From Rhizoctonia solani (Eukaryota > Basidiomycota > Agaricomycetes > Cantharellales > Ceratobasidiaceae), in the NCBI RefSeq assembly GCF_016906535.1, contig NC_057385.1:806001-870000 (forward strand): a DNA stretch of 64,000 nt, in the 5' to 3' direction. The notes beneath the pieces are model-generated. The model saw nothing but the letters and a program-made list of their open reading frames with translations. It was not told the origin of the DNA and made no database searches. The position numbers and the translations under genes were made by a program. Of this stretch, positions 40,932 to 53,000 are shown piece by piece; the first letter of the stretch is position 1, and every line of letters begins with the position of its first letter.

Positions 40932-41183
40932 TCAAGCTGTTGGACCGCTTTTCTTCAGAGGCGCAATCTGTGTCGCTCGGTTCTTTGAACGGCTCTCAGC
41001 CTCACGCCTAGCTTCCATCCAACTACCATGCACAGTAAGCACCCATCGTATCCAAAAGTCTAGACACACGGAGACTTACAGATTCCTGGTATACTCGTGC
41101 AGGGCGTTGTTATATGATTGGATCGAGTCATATGTGGCAGCACTATCAACTGACGAAGCAGACGTCTGAGGCGAGCTAGCCAT
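40932..41183 (-). CDS. Small hypothetical protein of 64 residues
   Basis: Two exons: 41080-41183 (MASSPQTSASSVDSAATYDS ... NNALHEYTRNL) and 40932-41022 (WMEARREAESRSKNRATQIA ... KKSGPTA, stop TGA), joined across a 57-nt intron GTAAGT...GTAG. The phase matches exactly. The N-terminus is Ser/Ala/Thr-rich, and the centre (YDSIQSYNNALHEYTRNLWM) should be an amphipathic helix running into a basic tail. Function unknown. A TATATA at 41252-41257 lies about 70 nt upstream of the ATG, supporting a real gene. It is too short for most automatic predictions. Confidence 0.65.
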
Positions 41184-41251
41184 CGTGTAGATTTCAAATT
41201 GAGTGGGGCGGGAGGAAAGCGGAGGAGTGAGGAGACTTGGATCCTGCCCCC

Positions 41252-41257
41252 TATATA
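41252..41257 (-). promoter_or_regulatory. TATA-like box of the 64-residue protein gene
   Basis: TATATA in the context GGTATATAGG (minus strand), about 70 nt upstream of the start codon at 41183. Confidence 0.45.
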
Positions 41258-42821
41258 CCGAGCGCACCCCTGACCAACGCCTGCTCCTAATTTCACTAGA
41301 AATTACACTCTGGAGAGGCGCTCACCCTCGATTTCAAGTAACGTCGGCATACACTATTGACATTTGACCATCTTCTAATCGATCGTGAGGTGGAGTCGCA
41401 ATCGTACTCCACGCCCGGGCGCAACGAACCAATCACTGGCCGCCTTCTTCGGTAGAAGCGCAATGCCAGACGTCATGCGCATTTTCGGCCGGTCGTTTAT
41501 GTCATTTTGCATAGTTGGTCACCCTCGAAACGTGAGGGGATCAATACCAAAGGCGTTTGAACCCGAGACTTGATCAACGCATCTTCGTTCGGTTTGTGCT
41601 AGAAGTAATGCACCTGATTTGTTGATATTACTTTCAGTGTTGAGTCCTTGGTTTATTTTCGTCGCAAAGGTTGCCTTTGACCCGTTTTTGCCGCGCTCGA
41701 GCTGAGCTCCACCCAGGTTGGCTGATTGCCTCATCTGCGCACCACCGCCCCCTTAATTTGTAGTATGATTCTCCCAAGGAATGCCGGTGCATAAATGTCC
41801 AATGCTACTTGTGCGCTCCGGCTCCCACCGACCGATATGGGAACTTGTATACTTGAATGCCGCTATTGTTCATCGATTAATGGACCCAATACATTCCAAG
41901 GCTTCGTCCTTTATGTTAAGTACGAAAAAGTGTATTCCCATCCCGACGCCACCTGACGGGTTTCATAATCATAAATTAACTTTTTGCTTGTAGGCCATGT
42001 GGTTTAGAGTTCGGCCGGCATGGATATCGGCTTCGACCATTGTATGCGCATCTCAGCGTTATTCAGTGCATATATTCGAATAAAAGAACCAAGGGAGGGC
42101 GCAAAATAACCAAAACCATTCACCATGGGATTTCTACAGCCAATACAAGTGTTATTGGAAGCAGGGTCATTGATAAGCAAGGGTGAATCATTCGGGTTAT
42201 CAAACGTTTATTACCGGTACCGGTTATACCAGCAGTCCAAAAGATCACCTTGGACGAAATGATGGTATTCACTGATACAAATCATATAAGACTTTAAAAG
42301 CAAGTCTGAGAATCAATTTGTATTCAATACCAAAATTTCCTGCCAAGTTAGTGAGCAGTTACAATATTTTTCGGGTCTTCACGTATATACCCGACTGGAG
42401 AATCGTCCACGTTGCATTAGCGGCTGAAATATGGGGAAAACCCACGCCTATCAAGAGATCATATGTACTTGAATGCTTCTAACAAGGTTTGCATGGCATC
42501 TCAGAGCCTATATGATCAGGGGTCATCACGCATATACCCTGCCGACCTGATGGAGCGTGCGCGCCACGCGATCAAGAGTCGATCGCCCCTCCTATCAAAT
42601 CGTCCTTCCAAAAAAACATGGCGAAGAATCACTTTTATGGAGCAAACTTATGTGGATATGAATGTACATGTGCTAGTATTACATCGACAATAGATAGACT
42701 GTGAATATGCAGATGAAAAAGACGCCGAGAAGGCAGAGAATAACGGAGCAACACGGACACGAGTACAATCAATCACGAGACAATCCAAAAAGAGATCGAG
42801 GTAACGTATAACCTTTTTTTT
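41258..42821. other. 1.5-kb AT-rich spacer
   Basis: No gene recognised. Frames at 41519-41734 minus, 41781-41993 plus and 42463-42693 plus are short and lack domain character. A small palindrome ACCGGTACCGGT lies near 42215. No mobile element ends were identified. Confidence 0.45.
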
Positions 42822-43865
42822 TTATCGCCAATCAGCAGGCGCCCTTGCCATATGCCTCCCGTAAGAGTCAAAAGAGAAATCTTCGGCCAATTTTAAGCGA
42901 GCCTGAACTTCGTGTTCAATCTTTTTGCGCCACTCAAGTGGCTTATTGCTCAACTTGGACTCGTATACTTGCAACAATCTTTAAAATCGTTTGTCAAATT
43001 TGGTTTATGTGATACGGAAAAGAATTTGCCCACCGTGGCAAGTAGATTACGTCGGCCATGCAGTAGTTAACCAGTTCCTGACGAAGGGGTCGTTCATCCC
43101 ACGCACGCAAGTTGCCCCCAAGTTCTGGGGAGATACATTTCTGTCCGCTTGAGATCCAATCAGTCCATTGCTGCTGGACGGCTTCGGAGGGACGAATATC
43201 ATTCATGATCGACAATCTGGGGTAAAAGAAGAGCGTGAGTCCACTTTGCTGGGAGCCGCAACCACCGGAGCTGATCGGATATAGGTGAACTTACGCAAGA
43301 GGATTGAGAAATCTCTTCGACCCCACTCGGACTGCCTAAATGTCATGTCCGCAAGTAGTATCATGTTGTAACATTCTCGAACAACGTGCACTTACCAATT
43401 CGTGCACTTGGAGGTCGATGACACCTTGAACGGATATGTCGAAAGCGTTGAACAGGTTGTCAGCAGAAGTACGAACTGCCGAAATGAATTCGTTCATGTC
43501 AGTGTCCAGTTTGACCTTATCTTGACAATAAGCAAAGGCAAGGGCTAGATCTCACCGTCATAAAAGACCTTGGGAATTTCGGGAGACTCGAAGATGTCTT
43601 TGAGCGTCAGTCCTCGTCGAGATCCCGCTTTCGGTGGCAACGACGAGGTTGAGAATGCAAGGTGGTCCAGAACAGTGATGTCGATCATAAAAATAGCCTC
43701 CAAGGCTGGGACGTAGATATCCAGTATACACAGTCGACCGTTGCGAGAAACCCTGATACCATGCATCCCAATGAAGAGAGAGGGCAGGGTCAAATTAAGA
43801 GTACATAGCGAGTCCAGAGCGTCGGTGAGTGTCTCTGGACTATCAATAAAGTCAATGGCTGGCAT
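42822..43865 (-). CDS. 3'-5' exonuclease-fold (RNase D/EXD-like) protein lacking the first catalytic motif
   Basis: Belongs to the DEDDy 3'-5' exonuclease superfamily by its order of motifs. It starts MPAIDFIDSPETLTDALDSL. The first motif region reads SLFIGMHGIRVSRNGRLCIL where active relatives have D-x-E (usually DLEG), so both acidic residues are gone (GMHG, 43758-43772). Motif II is present after splicing (VFYDVRTSADNLFNAFDIS, with QGVIDLQVHEL). Motif III keeps Tyr and Asp in VNYCMADVIYLPRW. The C-terminal helix is LLQVYESKLSNKPLEWRKKI. Introns are short and GT-AG. It is about 250 residues, a little short for the family. Likely a non-catalytic relative or one with altered metal use; this is inference. 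Confidence 0.78.
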
Positions 43866-44053
43866 GAGTGAGAGCGATGGGATTCAAGCAAGTGTCTGCG
43901 AGAGGTGGCAAACCGCCGGTTCGTGGCCAATATTTATAGGGGGCGTAGAAAGCTTGAGAGTGAATCCTTGAAGGCGCCCAAACACGAGGCGAGCTGCAAT
44001 TGAGAAACCTGGAGTCAAGAACTCTTTCGGCGGGGATGGTGTCTTAGATCCTG

Positions 44054-44452
44054 TCAGCAACCGGCGGATGTAGAGATGTCGAGAATGGCGTTTGATACGC
44101 AGGGCTCGTGTCGGACGCATTCAAGAACTGGTTCCATGGACTGGTTGCGAAATTCATATGCGTGAGTGTGGGTTGAGAGTGGTTTACATCGGCGGCTGAG
44201 AGAAAGCAGAGCACCTATCTCCGCCACCTGGCTATACGCAACTGGAGAAGTTCTTTCCTGAGCTAATAAATTGGTATATCGTCCGTTGGTCAAGTAGACA
44301 TCTGTGTTGTGGCGCGGATGTGTAGGAGTTTTCGCCAGAAATAGGTATATGAGGCCACTCTTCCGAGCAGGTCGGGAGCGCAACCATGCAGGACGTTGAT
44401 GTGGGAGGGACTTGGCGTCGATGGCTGTGCCGCGGCTCTTGGAAATTGACAT
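44054..44452 (-). CDS. Weakly supported 132-residue open frame
   Basis: MSISKSRGTAIDAKSLPHQR ... to a stop. It has a basic start and a stretch LIYLFLAKTPTHPRHNTDVY, with no recognised domain and no splice evidence. It lies about 190 nt upstream of the exonuclease-fold gene on the same strand, so it could be its 5' region or a separate small gene. Confidence 0.25.
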   Translation of the reverse strand: MSISKSRGTAIDAKSLPHQRPAWLRSRPARKSGLIYLFLAKTPTHPRHNTDVYLTNGRYTNLLAQERTSPVAYSQVAEIGALLSLSRRCKPLSTHTHAYEFRNQSMEPVLECVRHEPCVSNAILDISTSAGC

Positions 44453-45317
44453 TGTCCTCCTCGGGAGATATGCTATTTCAGCAAGTTGTCCAGCTCCGCA
44501 TTCTCAAGCCCGGGCTAGCGCTACGGCAGATGGGTTCTGGATTTGCGATCGAGTCAAATAGTTGGCAATGAAATTGAATACTTTATCAGATCTATTCATG
44601 AAAAAAAAAAAAAACTGCAGCGCTTACTTGGTCAAATATTTTTGTTGGACCAGGCCAATCAATGGAATAGATTGGGTCTTTTGGAAGGAGTGGAAAGCAT
44701 CAGTCCGGCGATTGAAAAATCGCAAGGTTCGACTCCTGGCATGCGCTGTCTTTGATTCTTACCAGCTCTCTTATACAAGCCTCGGTGAGCATTTCTGGGG
44801 CACAAATTCATCGTTCGCACCCAATAGCTCTATTTTAATCGTCAAAATACACAGCATAATACAAACGTATGATTGAATATGCGTCTAAATTAAGAGTATC
44901 GACAGGGCCTGATCGAGGATGGTCTGTATTTTTGTGACTTCCAATCGGGTCCCCCATGTTTTTCTTCCGCAATTTGCCTTCCGAAAGTCGGAAAACGTGA
45001 ATATCATGATTACTAGACATATACCATATCCTATGCAGCTATAATTAGCACAGGACAAAACATCGCCTGGCCATGGATTCCCAGCGCCAGCGCTAGAACA
45101 CAGGTTTCAGTGCCGGAATGAACCCGTGGGTTTGCCGAGGGTGATTTAGGGCAGGCCAGGATGCGCCCTGCCCGAGCCTTGATCAACAGTGGACGAGGTA
45201 GGTTTATTACTGGCCTCCTCCCTTCCTACCTCTCCTATCCCCCGCTCAATAATTTCTCCCTTACGTGTTTGGTCTCTTTAATTGGTTGGCATTTCTGTCT
45301 ATTGGTTGCTTTGCGTC
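44453..45317. other. Upstream region of the glyoxal oxidase gene
   Basis: No gene seen. It contains a run of 13 A (44603-44615) and a hairpin GCGATT-GAAA-AATCGC near 44710-44725 followed by a GGTTCGACTCC B-box match, which does not fold as a complete tRNA. A C/T-rich leader precedes the oxidase start at 45318. Confidence 0.4.
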
Positions 45318-47766
45318 ATGAACTCGATCAGGGCAACTCGTAGGGCTACTGTGGCCCTATCTCTTTCGGCCCTTTTAGCATCTGTTGCTGCTGATCCTAC
45401 GGTGCTTCCCGCGCCTGGGCAACCCACTAAGACAGGCACTCCAGGCACCTTTGAGATTGTGGGCGATAGCGGTGTCTCGGCTCAGCAACTTTTCCTCGGC
45501 ACTGATAACCGCGTCTACATTGTTGACAAGACCGAGAATAACCCTCCAAAGGTATGTAGTATTGTCTAAAACATTCCCAGGCGCAATAAACTTAATATCT
45601 GTTTAGGTTGGAAGCCCCTCGCATCCAGCGTGGGCCACCGAGTATGACGTCGATACGAACAAATTCCGTGCAATGGACATCGTCACCAACTCTTTCTGCG
45701 CTGGAGGTGCTGTTCTAGGCAATGGAACCTGGCTCAATGTTGGGGGTAACCAAGGTAAAGCCAACACAGTTATTTGGGCAGATCATTTCACTTACCCTTA
45801 TAATTAGCGATCACATGGGGAGGGCTCACTGCCTCCTCCCAAAACGGAGACACTGCTCCATATTACAATGGAGACGGAGGAAAAGCGTGAGTTAGCTAGT
45901 CAATGCTGGGAGGCTAAATCTGACTTGAAGTGTAGGATTCGTCTCCTCGACCCCTGTGAGGATAAGAAATGCGATTGGATCGAGACATCAATGAGCACCA
46001 GGCGCTGGTATCCTACCTTGGAAACATTGGAGGATGGTAGCATGATCATTATTGGGGGCAACCAATGGGGAGGTTTCGTCAACAGTGCGGGGCAGGTTGG
46101 TAAAATCTTGCAACGCCGTTTCGGTGTTCTAACAACGTGTTTAGAACAACCCCACATACGAGTTTTTCCCGTCCAAAGGCGATCCAGTTGGACTTAACAT
46201 TCTTACGAAAACACTCCCTGCCAACCTTTTCCCCTTGACTTGGCTTTTGCCCAGTGGCAATTTGTTCATTCAAACCAACTGGGGAACCGAAGTGTTTGAT
46301 TACAAGTCAAACACAGAGTACGAACTTGACGACATTCCACATGCGTACGTCACCTCGCCGAGATGAAAACGTTGCTTATTCATAAAATTCTATCCTAGTG
46401 TCCGAACTTATCCCGCGAGCGGTGCATCTATTATGCTTCCTTTGACCCCAGCCAACAATTGGACTGCTACCGTGCTGTGAGTTGAAGTTAGACCAATTTG
46501 ATACATGTATTCATGCTTTTTACGTAGTTTCTGCGGCGGCTCTGACCTGCAGCCTGACCAATGGGTTGAAAACTGGGCTATTGCAGCGTACCCGGCGGAT
46601 GCCACTTGTGTAAAGATGACCCCAGACGTTGACGCGAAATGGACTGATGATGACTCATTGCCCGAAGGACGGTGAGTCTCATATTGCTGAGCATCTAGAC
46701 ACACTCTTACCCGAAAACGCAGGACAATGGGTAACATGATTGCACTACCGAATGGTCAGATCTTCATGGTTAACGGGTATGTACCGAACTATGCCGAAAT
46801 GGCCGGGTGCTAACTTCTTGGCTAGCGCTAACCAAGGTGTAGCTGGATATGGAAATGTCAGCTGGTCGATTGGTCAATCTTACGCCGACCAGCCTGTCTA
46901 TAAGCCCATTATCTATGATCCAAGCGCCAAAGCTGGCTCGCGCTGGTCTCGCGCTGGGCTAAGCGGAAGCACCGTCGCCCGCATGTATCACTCTAGCGCA
47001 ACTATCCTTCCTGACGGCTCAGTCTTTGTGACCGGTTCGAACCCCAATGCCGATTACAACGTTGGTAGCAACATCAAGTACCCCACAGAGTCGGTCTTTC
47101 TTCCTTTTATGTGCATTGGGAAAACTCATGTCTTCGGATAGGTATCGCGTGGAACGCTTCTACCCTCATACTATTCTCAGCGTCGACCACAGCCGAACGG
47201 CCTTCTTAGCGAGCTTGGCTACGGAGGAAATTACTTCAACGTGACTCTGTCCAAAGATGACCTCTTCGGCAATGTTTCCATGATCGCCACCGCCAAGGTC
47301 GTTCTTATTCGTCCAGGGTTCTCTACACATGCTATGGTACGCGTAATTTTGCAATGCAAATACTGCAGTCTGACTTCTTGTTGCTTTGTAGAATATGGGT
47401 CAACGTTACGTTGAGCTCGAGACTTCTTACACCGGCAACGAGGATGGCAGTGGTGTTCTCCATGTATCGCAGCTTCCTCCCAACCCGGCTATCCTTGTAC
47501 CTGGTCCCGCTCTGGTCTTCGTCACTGTCAATGGTGTTCCGTCCGTGGGGATCCACATGATGGTTGGCTCTGGTCAGCTTGGGAAGCAAACTGTCTCTGC
47601 TGTCCAGCCTTTGCCGAGCAGCTCCATCATTCAACCTGAGAACTCCTCCAACGGAGGCGGAGGGTCCAACAGCAGCAACGGCAAACCTTCCAACGCTGGA
47701 GCCAAAACTTCAGTTCCTTCCATTGCACTCGCTTCTATGCTTTTGCTTGTGTCCGCTTTGCTCTAA
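45318..47766 (+). CDS. Glyoxal oxidase (copper-radical oxidase), GPI-anchored type
   Basis: A secreted oxidase that converts aldehydes to acids and makes H2O2, which feeds lignin peroxidases in wood-decay fungi. It starts MNSIRATRRATVALSLSALL, a signal peptide. Active-site parts: the thioether Cys in NSFCAGGAVLGNGTWLNVGG, the partner Tyr in STRRWYPTLETL, the axial Tyr-His in ARMYHSSATILPDGS and the second His in RPGFSTHAMNMGQRYVEL. The C-terminal domain ends in a Gly/Ser/Asn-rich linker and a hydrophobic tail (SVPSIALASMLLLVSALL), a GPI signal. About ten short introns. After ERFYP one base is missing at 47163-47165; restoring one C gives PSYYSQRRPQPNGLLSELGY, the family sequence. No WSC domains precede it, so it is the simple glyoxal oxidase form. 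Confidence 0.93.
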
Positions 47767-48194
47767 ATCTAACATTCGCGGCCTCTTGCTTGCCTTTAGA
47801 AGTATTCTCCTTTAAAGAACATAGGTTAATGTTGTTTACTTTGGCGTGTTTCTCTTTTCAACCTTGGACTTCTAGCTGAACTTTTCATGCTCCTTTATCG
47901 TGCTGTTTCCTTATATATCGGACATTCCTACTCTCTGTCACTCATTAGATATTAGGCTGAAATCTAACAACGCTGTGTATCAGCGGATTTTACATTTTAC
48001 TCTCAAACCAAATTACAAGTTGGTACGCTCGAAGAACAACACATCATTCCGAACCTTGCCCAATTTTTTATTTTCACGACGGGCATCGATAATCTGTTTG
48101 GTGAATGAACTTCAAAACAAAGCAGGATGATCAATATGAATGCATCTCCCTAGTATCTGCGTACCTATTTCTCGCACAATCACCGCTAGAACCG
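47767..48194. other. Convergent 3' spacer
   Basis: Lies between the stops of glyoxal oxidase and the O-fucosyltransferase-like gene. No other feature; a frame at 47900-48130 has no support. Confidence 0.5.
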
Positions 48195-49692
48195 CTAACG
48201 AATAATTCTGCTTGTTGTGAAACGATTGTCAACAATTCCGAGGAACCCCAAATCATTCTCAACTAAACCTTTGTCATATTCTGTGACCCGAGACAATTTA
48301 GTTTGATGTGTCAATCTATACATTTCCAGCGATCCCCGAGGTTGGAATGCATTGAGAAATTCTAGAATTGCGGCGTGATGCTGATCTCCGATGGTACGAA
48401 AAGTGCCCGAGTGCGGAGCATTAGCACCTTCCAGAGGATAATCAGTAGCAAGATATACGGTTTTCACGTCGGAATATTCTGCTTGAGCCAATGTCAGGCG
48501 AAGCAACGTGATTAGACTGGAGGAACAAGCGAGCAAATTTTCAGGCCGGACCGATTCCATACGCCATTGAACGACAACAGTAGGTCCAGCTGCATCCAGA
48601 AGCTTTTCGGCGTAATCCAGAATTCGTTTGGAATAGACCAAGTATCGGAATGCAGCTTCTCGGAAGATTGGATGGCGCAGGCTCCAGTCAAGAGCATACA
48701 CTTGGATTTCCTCGGTGTCCACGATCGGCTGAAGCGTTTGAATTATGTGCTCTCCGAACTCTGCAAGTTCCGTGGATCGTGTGCTGCTCTGGGCCAGTTG
48801 GATCTTGAACTCGGAAAAGTCTAATCTAGATGTGCTTTTTGATAGACAGCGCCGCCAGGAGGGACCATTAGACACATCTCCAAGTTCAGCGATCGACTTG
48901 TTTGAATTTTCTCCGCTCGGTTGACCCCGGGTCCGATCTCGATTACTTGCACTTTCGGGGCCAACCTTCTTGTCGCCACCCATTTTTGAAAAGCGGAATG
49001 GCTCACGACGTTTACTCCGAGTTGGGTTAACGACTCGGGCTGGTAGTAATCCTCGAACTTATTCCGAGCGCAAGCTCCAAAGCGAGCTTTGTACATGTTT
49101 GGAAGGACTAATGTTAAATCCAGTGAGCGGGCTAGAATAGCAACTGTACCGAGGCGATTCCAAAACAATTAATGGGTGAAAAGCAATACCCCCTGAAAAC
49201 AACACACTTTGTTGAAGATGTAGCTGAGCCTTGGACTCTTGCTCTCCGATCGATACGGGCTACACAAACTCCCCTAAGCGCAATCTATTACGAACACCTT
49301 GCAACTCACTAAAAGCACTCGACACTGTCGACCACGGAATTCGCAAAGGTTCCAATCAGCAAGTGAGTTGGAAATAATCTTGTTCTTATTCTGCTTGACT
49401 GAGTTAGAGTCAGGTAGTTGGGTGACGCGCAGAGTTCGGAGAGCATTGGTGGCCAGGGATCCCATCCATTCGACGTCCACGGGTTCAGGTTCGTCGTACA
49501 TCCCTAGCCGCTCCATCCAAGCGCGATCAATGAGTGGGGGTTTGACAGGAACTAGGTAATTTTGGACTAAAATTGGTTCGGACTTGGAACGCCAGGATAG
49601 GAGAAGCACAGTGCTTGTGACTAAGAGAATGAACGAACAGCAAATTAAACGCATCCTACGCTGGCGAGCTAATGGGAATCTCCGTGAGCGCA
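48195..49692 (-). CDS. Type II membrane O-fucosyltransferase-like glycosyltransferase
   Basis: Resembles fungal GDP-fucose protein O-fucosyltransferase-fold proteins. The chosen start gives MRSRRFPLARQRRMRLICCS and then one hydrophobic segment (SFILLVTSTVLLLSW), a Golgi-type signal anchor. The lumenal domain has FWNRLGTVAILARSLDLTLV and LPNMYKARFGACARNKFEDY (donor-binding region), followed by SAFQKWVATRRLAPKV. The second half includes VQWRMESVRPENLLACSSSL and DVKTVYLATDYPLEGANAPH, the usual C-terminal block. One T seems missing at about 48824, where HLD joins DFSEFKIQL. An open frame continues upstream to 49813 but without an ATG. Acceptor protein unknown. Confidence 0.72.
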
Positions 49693-50007
49693 TAAAGAAA
49701 GGCTGGTTCGCTTTCCAATTAAGTGAATGCTGAACGTCGTTATGAATCAGGAAATCAAGAGAAATGTGATCGGGGGCTGGCTTTAGCGCTGGAGGAGTGG
49801 CGATTTGAGACACTGTGGCTACGGATGCTTGGAAATTTCCAACCCTCTCCGCTACTGACTGAGCTCTCGAGTTATTCTAATCGTCTAACGCTATTTAGTT
49901 AATGATTTATCGATCAGATATAGTATTTATTATTCGATATACAATATAATAATAAAACAATGAAATGCATCTGCATATACCCACATGTACACAAGAAAGA
50001 GCGTATG
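49693..50007. other. AT-rich spacer
   Basis: Between the glycosyltransferase promoter and the 3' end of the checkpoint gene. Includes an AT-only run near 49915-49960. No gene. Confidence 0.5.
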
Positions 50008-53000
50008 TTATTCTAGCTTGATTTGGGGCACCGCCCTACCCATGATAATGCATTGCTTAACCCATTCAGTGGAGCGGCCGGCTGCTCCAATAGTTGATTT
50101 GACTGTCTGTAAAGTTGTAGCGTTCTCACACACGACATAATCGTACTCTAAAATTGGTTGAGGGAGTACTAGGGAATTTAGATCGTTGTCAGGTACGAGG
50201 TGGACAGTTGATGCGCCCATAACACATGCGACTCGTGAATAGAATTTGCCCTTATCTATCCCTTCTGGCTGGATTTTCTTTTGGTGGCATTAGTCAAGCA
50301 CAGTATATAGAGAATCGTGTATAAAAAAAGTTGAATTTACCTTGGCTCGCTTGAAGATACAAAGAACAGAGCTTCCTTTGAATGGTTTGCGGGTAACACT
50401 ACTTGTCAACAATGTCTCGACCATGTTGGTTGTGGACTGAAGTTGAGGATCAACAACCTGAGATATCTCCGTTTGGTAAAATTCAGACATCCCTCGGGGG
50501 AGCAATGCATCCATCCACTGAGAGGTGTCCTACGCCAGGAATCAGAAATGAACACATCTGAGGCGCATTTACTCAGGACTTACATCTTGCAAGAACTCGT
50601 CCACCCATTTATACGATAAGCATGGTACCCCCAGTGCCAGCGCCATCAAATACTTGGGCGTTGTGCCCATCCTCCCGCTTAATAGGAACACCTTGCGTAC
50701 GTCCGGCCAAGAGCTCCCACCCACATAATGAAGCGCCATTTCCTCAGCATACCAGCCATTGGCATCTGCTCGTCCTCGAATGGAAAATAATTCGTCCCAC
50801 TCATCCACGACAGTTCCCCCGTGTCCTTCAATCTTGGTCCGCAGTTTAACCTTCCACCCTTCCAGCTCCTTCTCGCCAACTCCAACGTCTTCTGCTTTGA
50901 TTGTGAGGACGAAAGCATATCCAGTAAGCTCCGACCCAGTTTTTGACACTGTTCCGCTATGGGAAAAAACGCCTTTTCGCTTTATCGGTGGTGCAGGAGA
51001 TACTTCAAACATCCGATCGCCCCATGACTTGCTCACGATCTTGCTCGGGATGGAAATCACTCGGCTCTCTACATCCCTCCGTACCTCTTTGCCGTCGTGA
51101 ACCATCAAAACCCGGGCTTGGCGCTTTGTTTCCCAGTTTGCAACACTGACAACAGTTGCGTCGACCATTAAATCACCGCCACTATTCACCTGAATACTAT
51201 CTCCTACTTGCAATATGGCTCGTCGTATTCTTGTAATTGGGACCTTACTTGAACTGCTATCGTCAAATCCAATCTCCCATCGTCCTTTGGACTCCTCGGA
51301 CACAATACTTCCAAAGAAGTAGTTTCCTCCATGCCACCATGCCAGAACTCGAGTGCCGGTCAGACTTGATGACGCTGGCGCGGCTGAGCTAGGTGCCTGT
51401 TTCACTTTGTGTCTCTTCGCAGGAGCAGGGGACTTCTCCCTAGGCATATCTCCCCGGGCTCGTTTCTTTCCGGTACTAGTCGTTCGGACGGGAGACTTTG
51501 GCTCTGGTTGAGCCTCATAAGGTGTGCGAGGCGTATTGGCGACGCTTCGCCCTCTGCCTCTACCTCTACCACGACCACGACGTGTAGTGGACCCGCCCCG
51601 GCTAGGTTTTATAGAGCGTTGTGGGGTTGCATCGTCTTCGGACTCCTGCTCGCTTTCGGACTGTTCTCGAACATCATTTTCCCGTTGTTTAGCTTTTTGG
51701 CGAGCCGCTCGACCAGATTCAAGAGGAAGAGAACTCCCACGATGTGAGATAGAGCCAGGGGGTTTCGAAGGTTCTGGATTGTTGGCTTCTGGCTCCGTGA
51801 GCGGGTCATCTTCGTCCGAAACGGGATCATCGCTCACTCCCGTCTTCATCGGCGAGAATAGCGGACTATTGACCTTTGGAGTCCGTATCCCTCCTCTCCC
51901 GCTCACAAACGGAGTCGATTCGGTCAATACGTCCTGGGTCCCAATTCCTATGGTTGTTGGTGGCGCTCTAGGTCGGCGTGGGCTGGGTGTACGGGGTGGT
52001 AACGGTATGGTAGTTGCCGTCATACGTGCCTCTCGCTCTTCTTCCTCAGCTCTTTTGGCATCCCAACGACTTCTTGTGGACTGTAACGGTGCCGAACCGG
52101 TATTAAGGGATGGTAGGGGACGTTGTGCATCGGGACGAGTGCGCACAGGAGGTGCGAAGCTTGATTTGCGAGATCTATCAAGTTTATGTGGGTTGGAGTT
52201 TGGATGGGTGAGAGGTGTAGTAAATGCACGTCGTGGTGAGACCGAATGGATTGTGACTGAATTGCCCAAAACATCACGAGACGAGTCTTGTAGCCGGAGG
52301 GGTGTGGTGGGAGGTGGGCTGGTCCGGAAACGCGTTCCAGCCCTGTGCTATATGTCTCAATAGTATCATCTAGTTGAGTGACGATCTGCGTTGGCGGTGT
52401 TAAGGATCTACTTTCCGAGTTAAGTTCTTCAAGTCCGGTCGGCGGAGTCTCTTGAGATTGATCAACTGCGAGTAGACCGCCAGAAATCACCGGAGTCGCA
52501 CTGATATACTTGAGCTGGGTCGGATCAAGTTGGGTTGGAGCAGTGGCTTGGGTATCCAGTGAACCCCCTTCGCCTGTTCCATCCGGGTCAACGACCATGC
52601 CCGTAGTCTGGGAGTTCAAATCTGGATCCTGGGTTGGCATTGCCGAACTTGCCGGAGGACTGCTTCCTCCTCCCTTATTTATGTCGCCAAATACTCGGCG
52701 GGGAGAAGCTCCAAGACTAGGACTGGAGGACGGGCTGCGAGCCCGTTGGTGAATATTGAAAGGCGGGCTCTGGGTCCGCTGAAAGAAGAGTTCATTGGAC
52801 GGAATAAGTCTGGAATGAGAAATGGTCTGATCGGAGGCGTCTGCTTGAACCAGGTGTTCAAAGGGATAATCGACAATTTGGGTTGTTCCAGGCTGGGTGT
52901 TGCTCTCGTCAGATGATCCAGGTACTAAAACCGTCCCGCGCTCTTGTGATGTCTCACTTGTCGACAGCTGGGAAAATTGCTTCACAAGACCAGTACCAGG

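Noticed and set aside
44700..44755. Hairpin plus GGTTCGACTCC resembling a tRNA-Phe 3' half
   Set aside because: No A box or 5' acceptor half; the T stem is only three pairs, so no tRNA folds.
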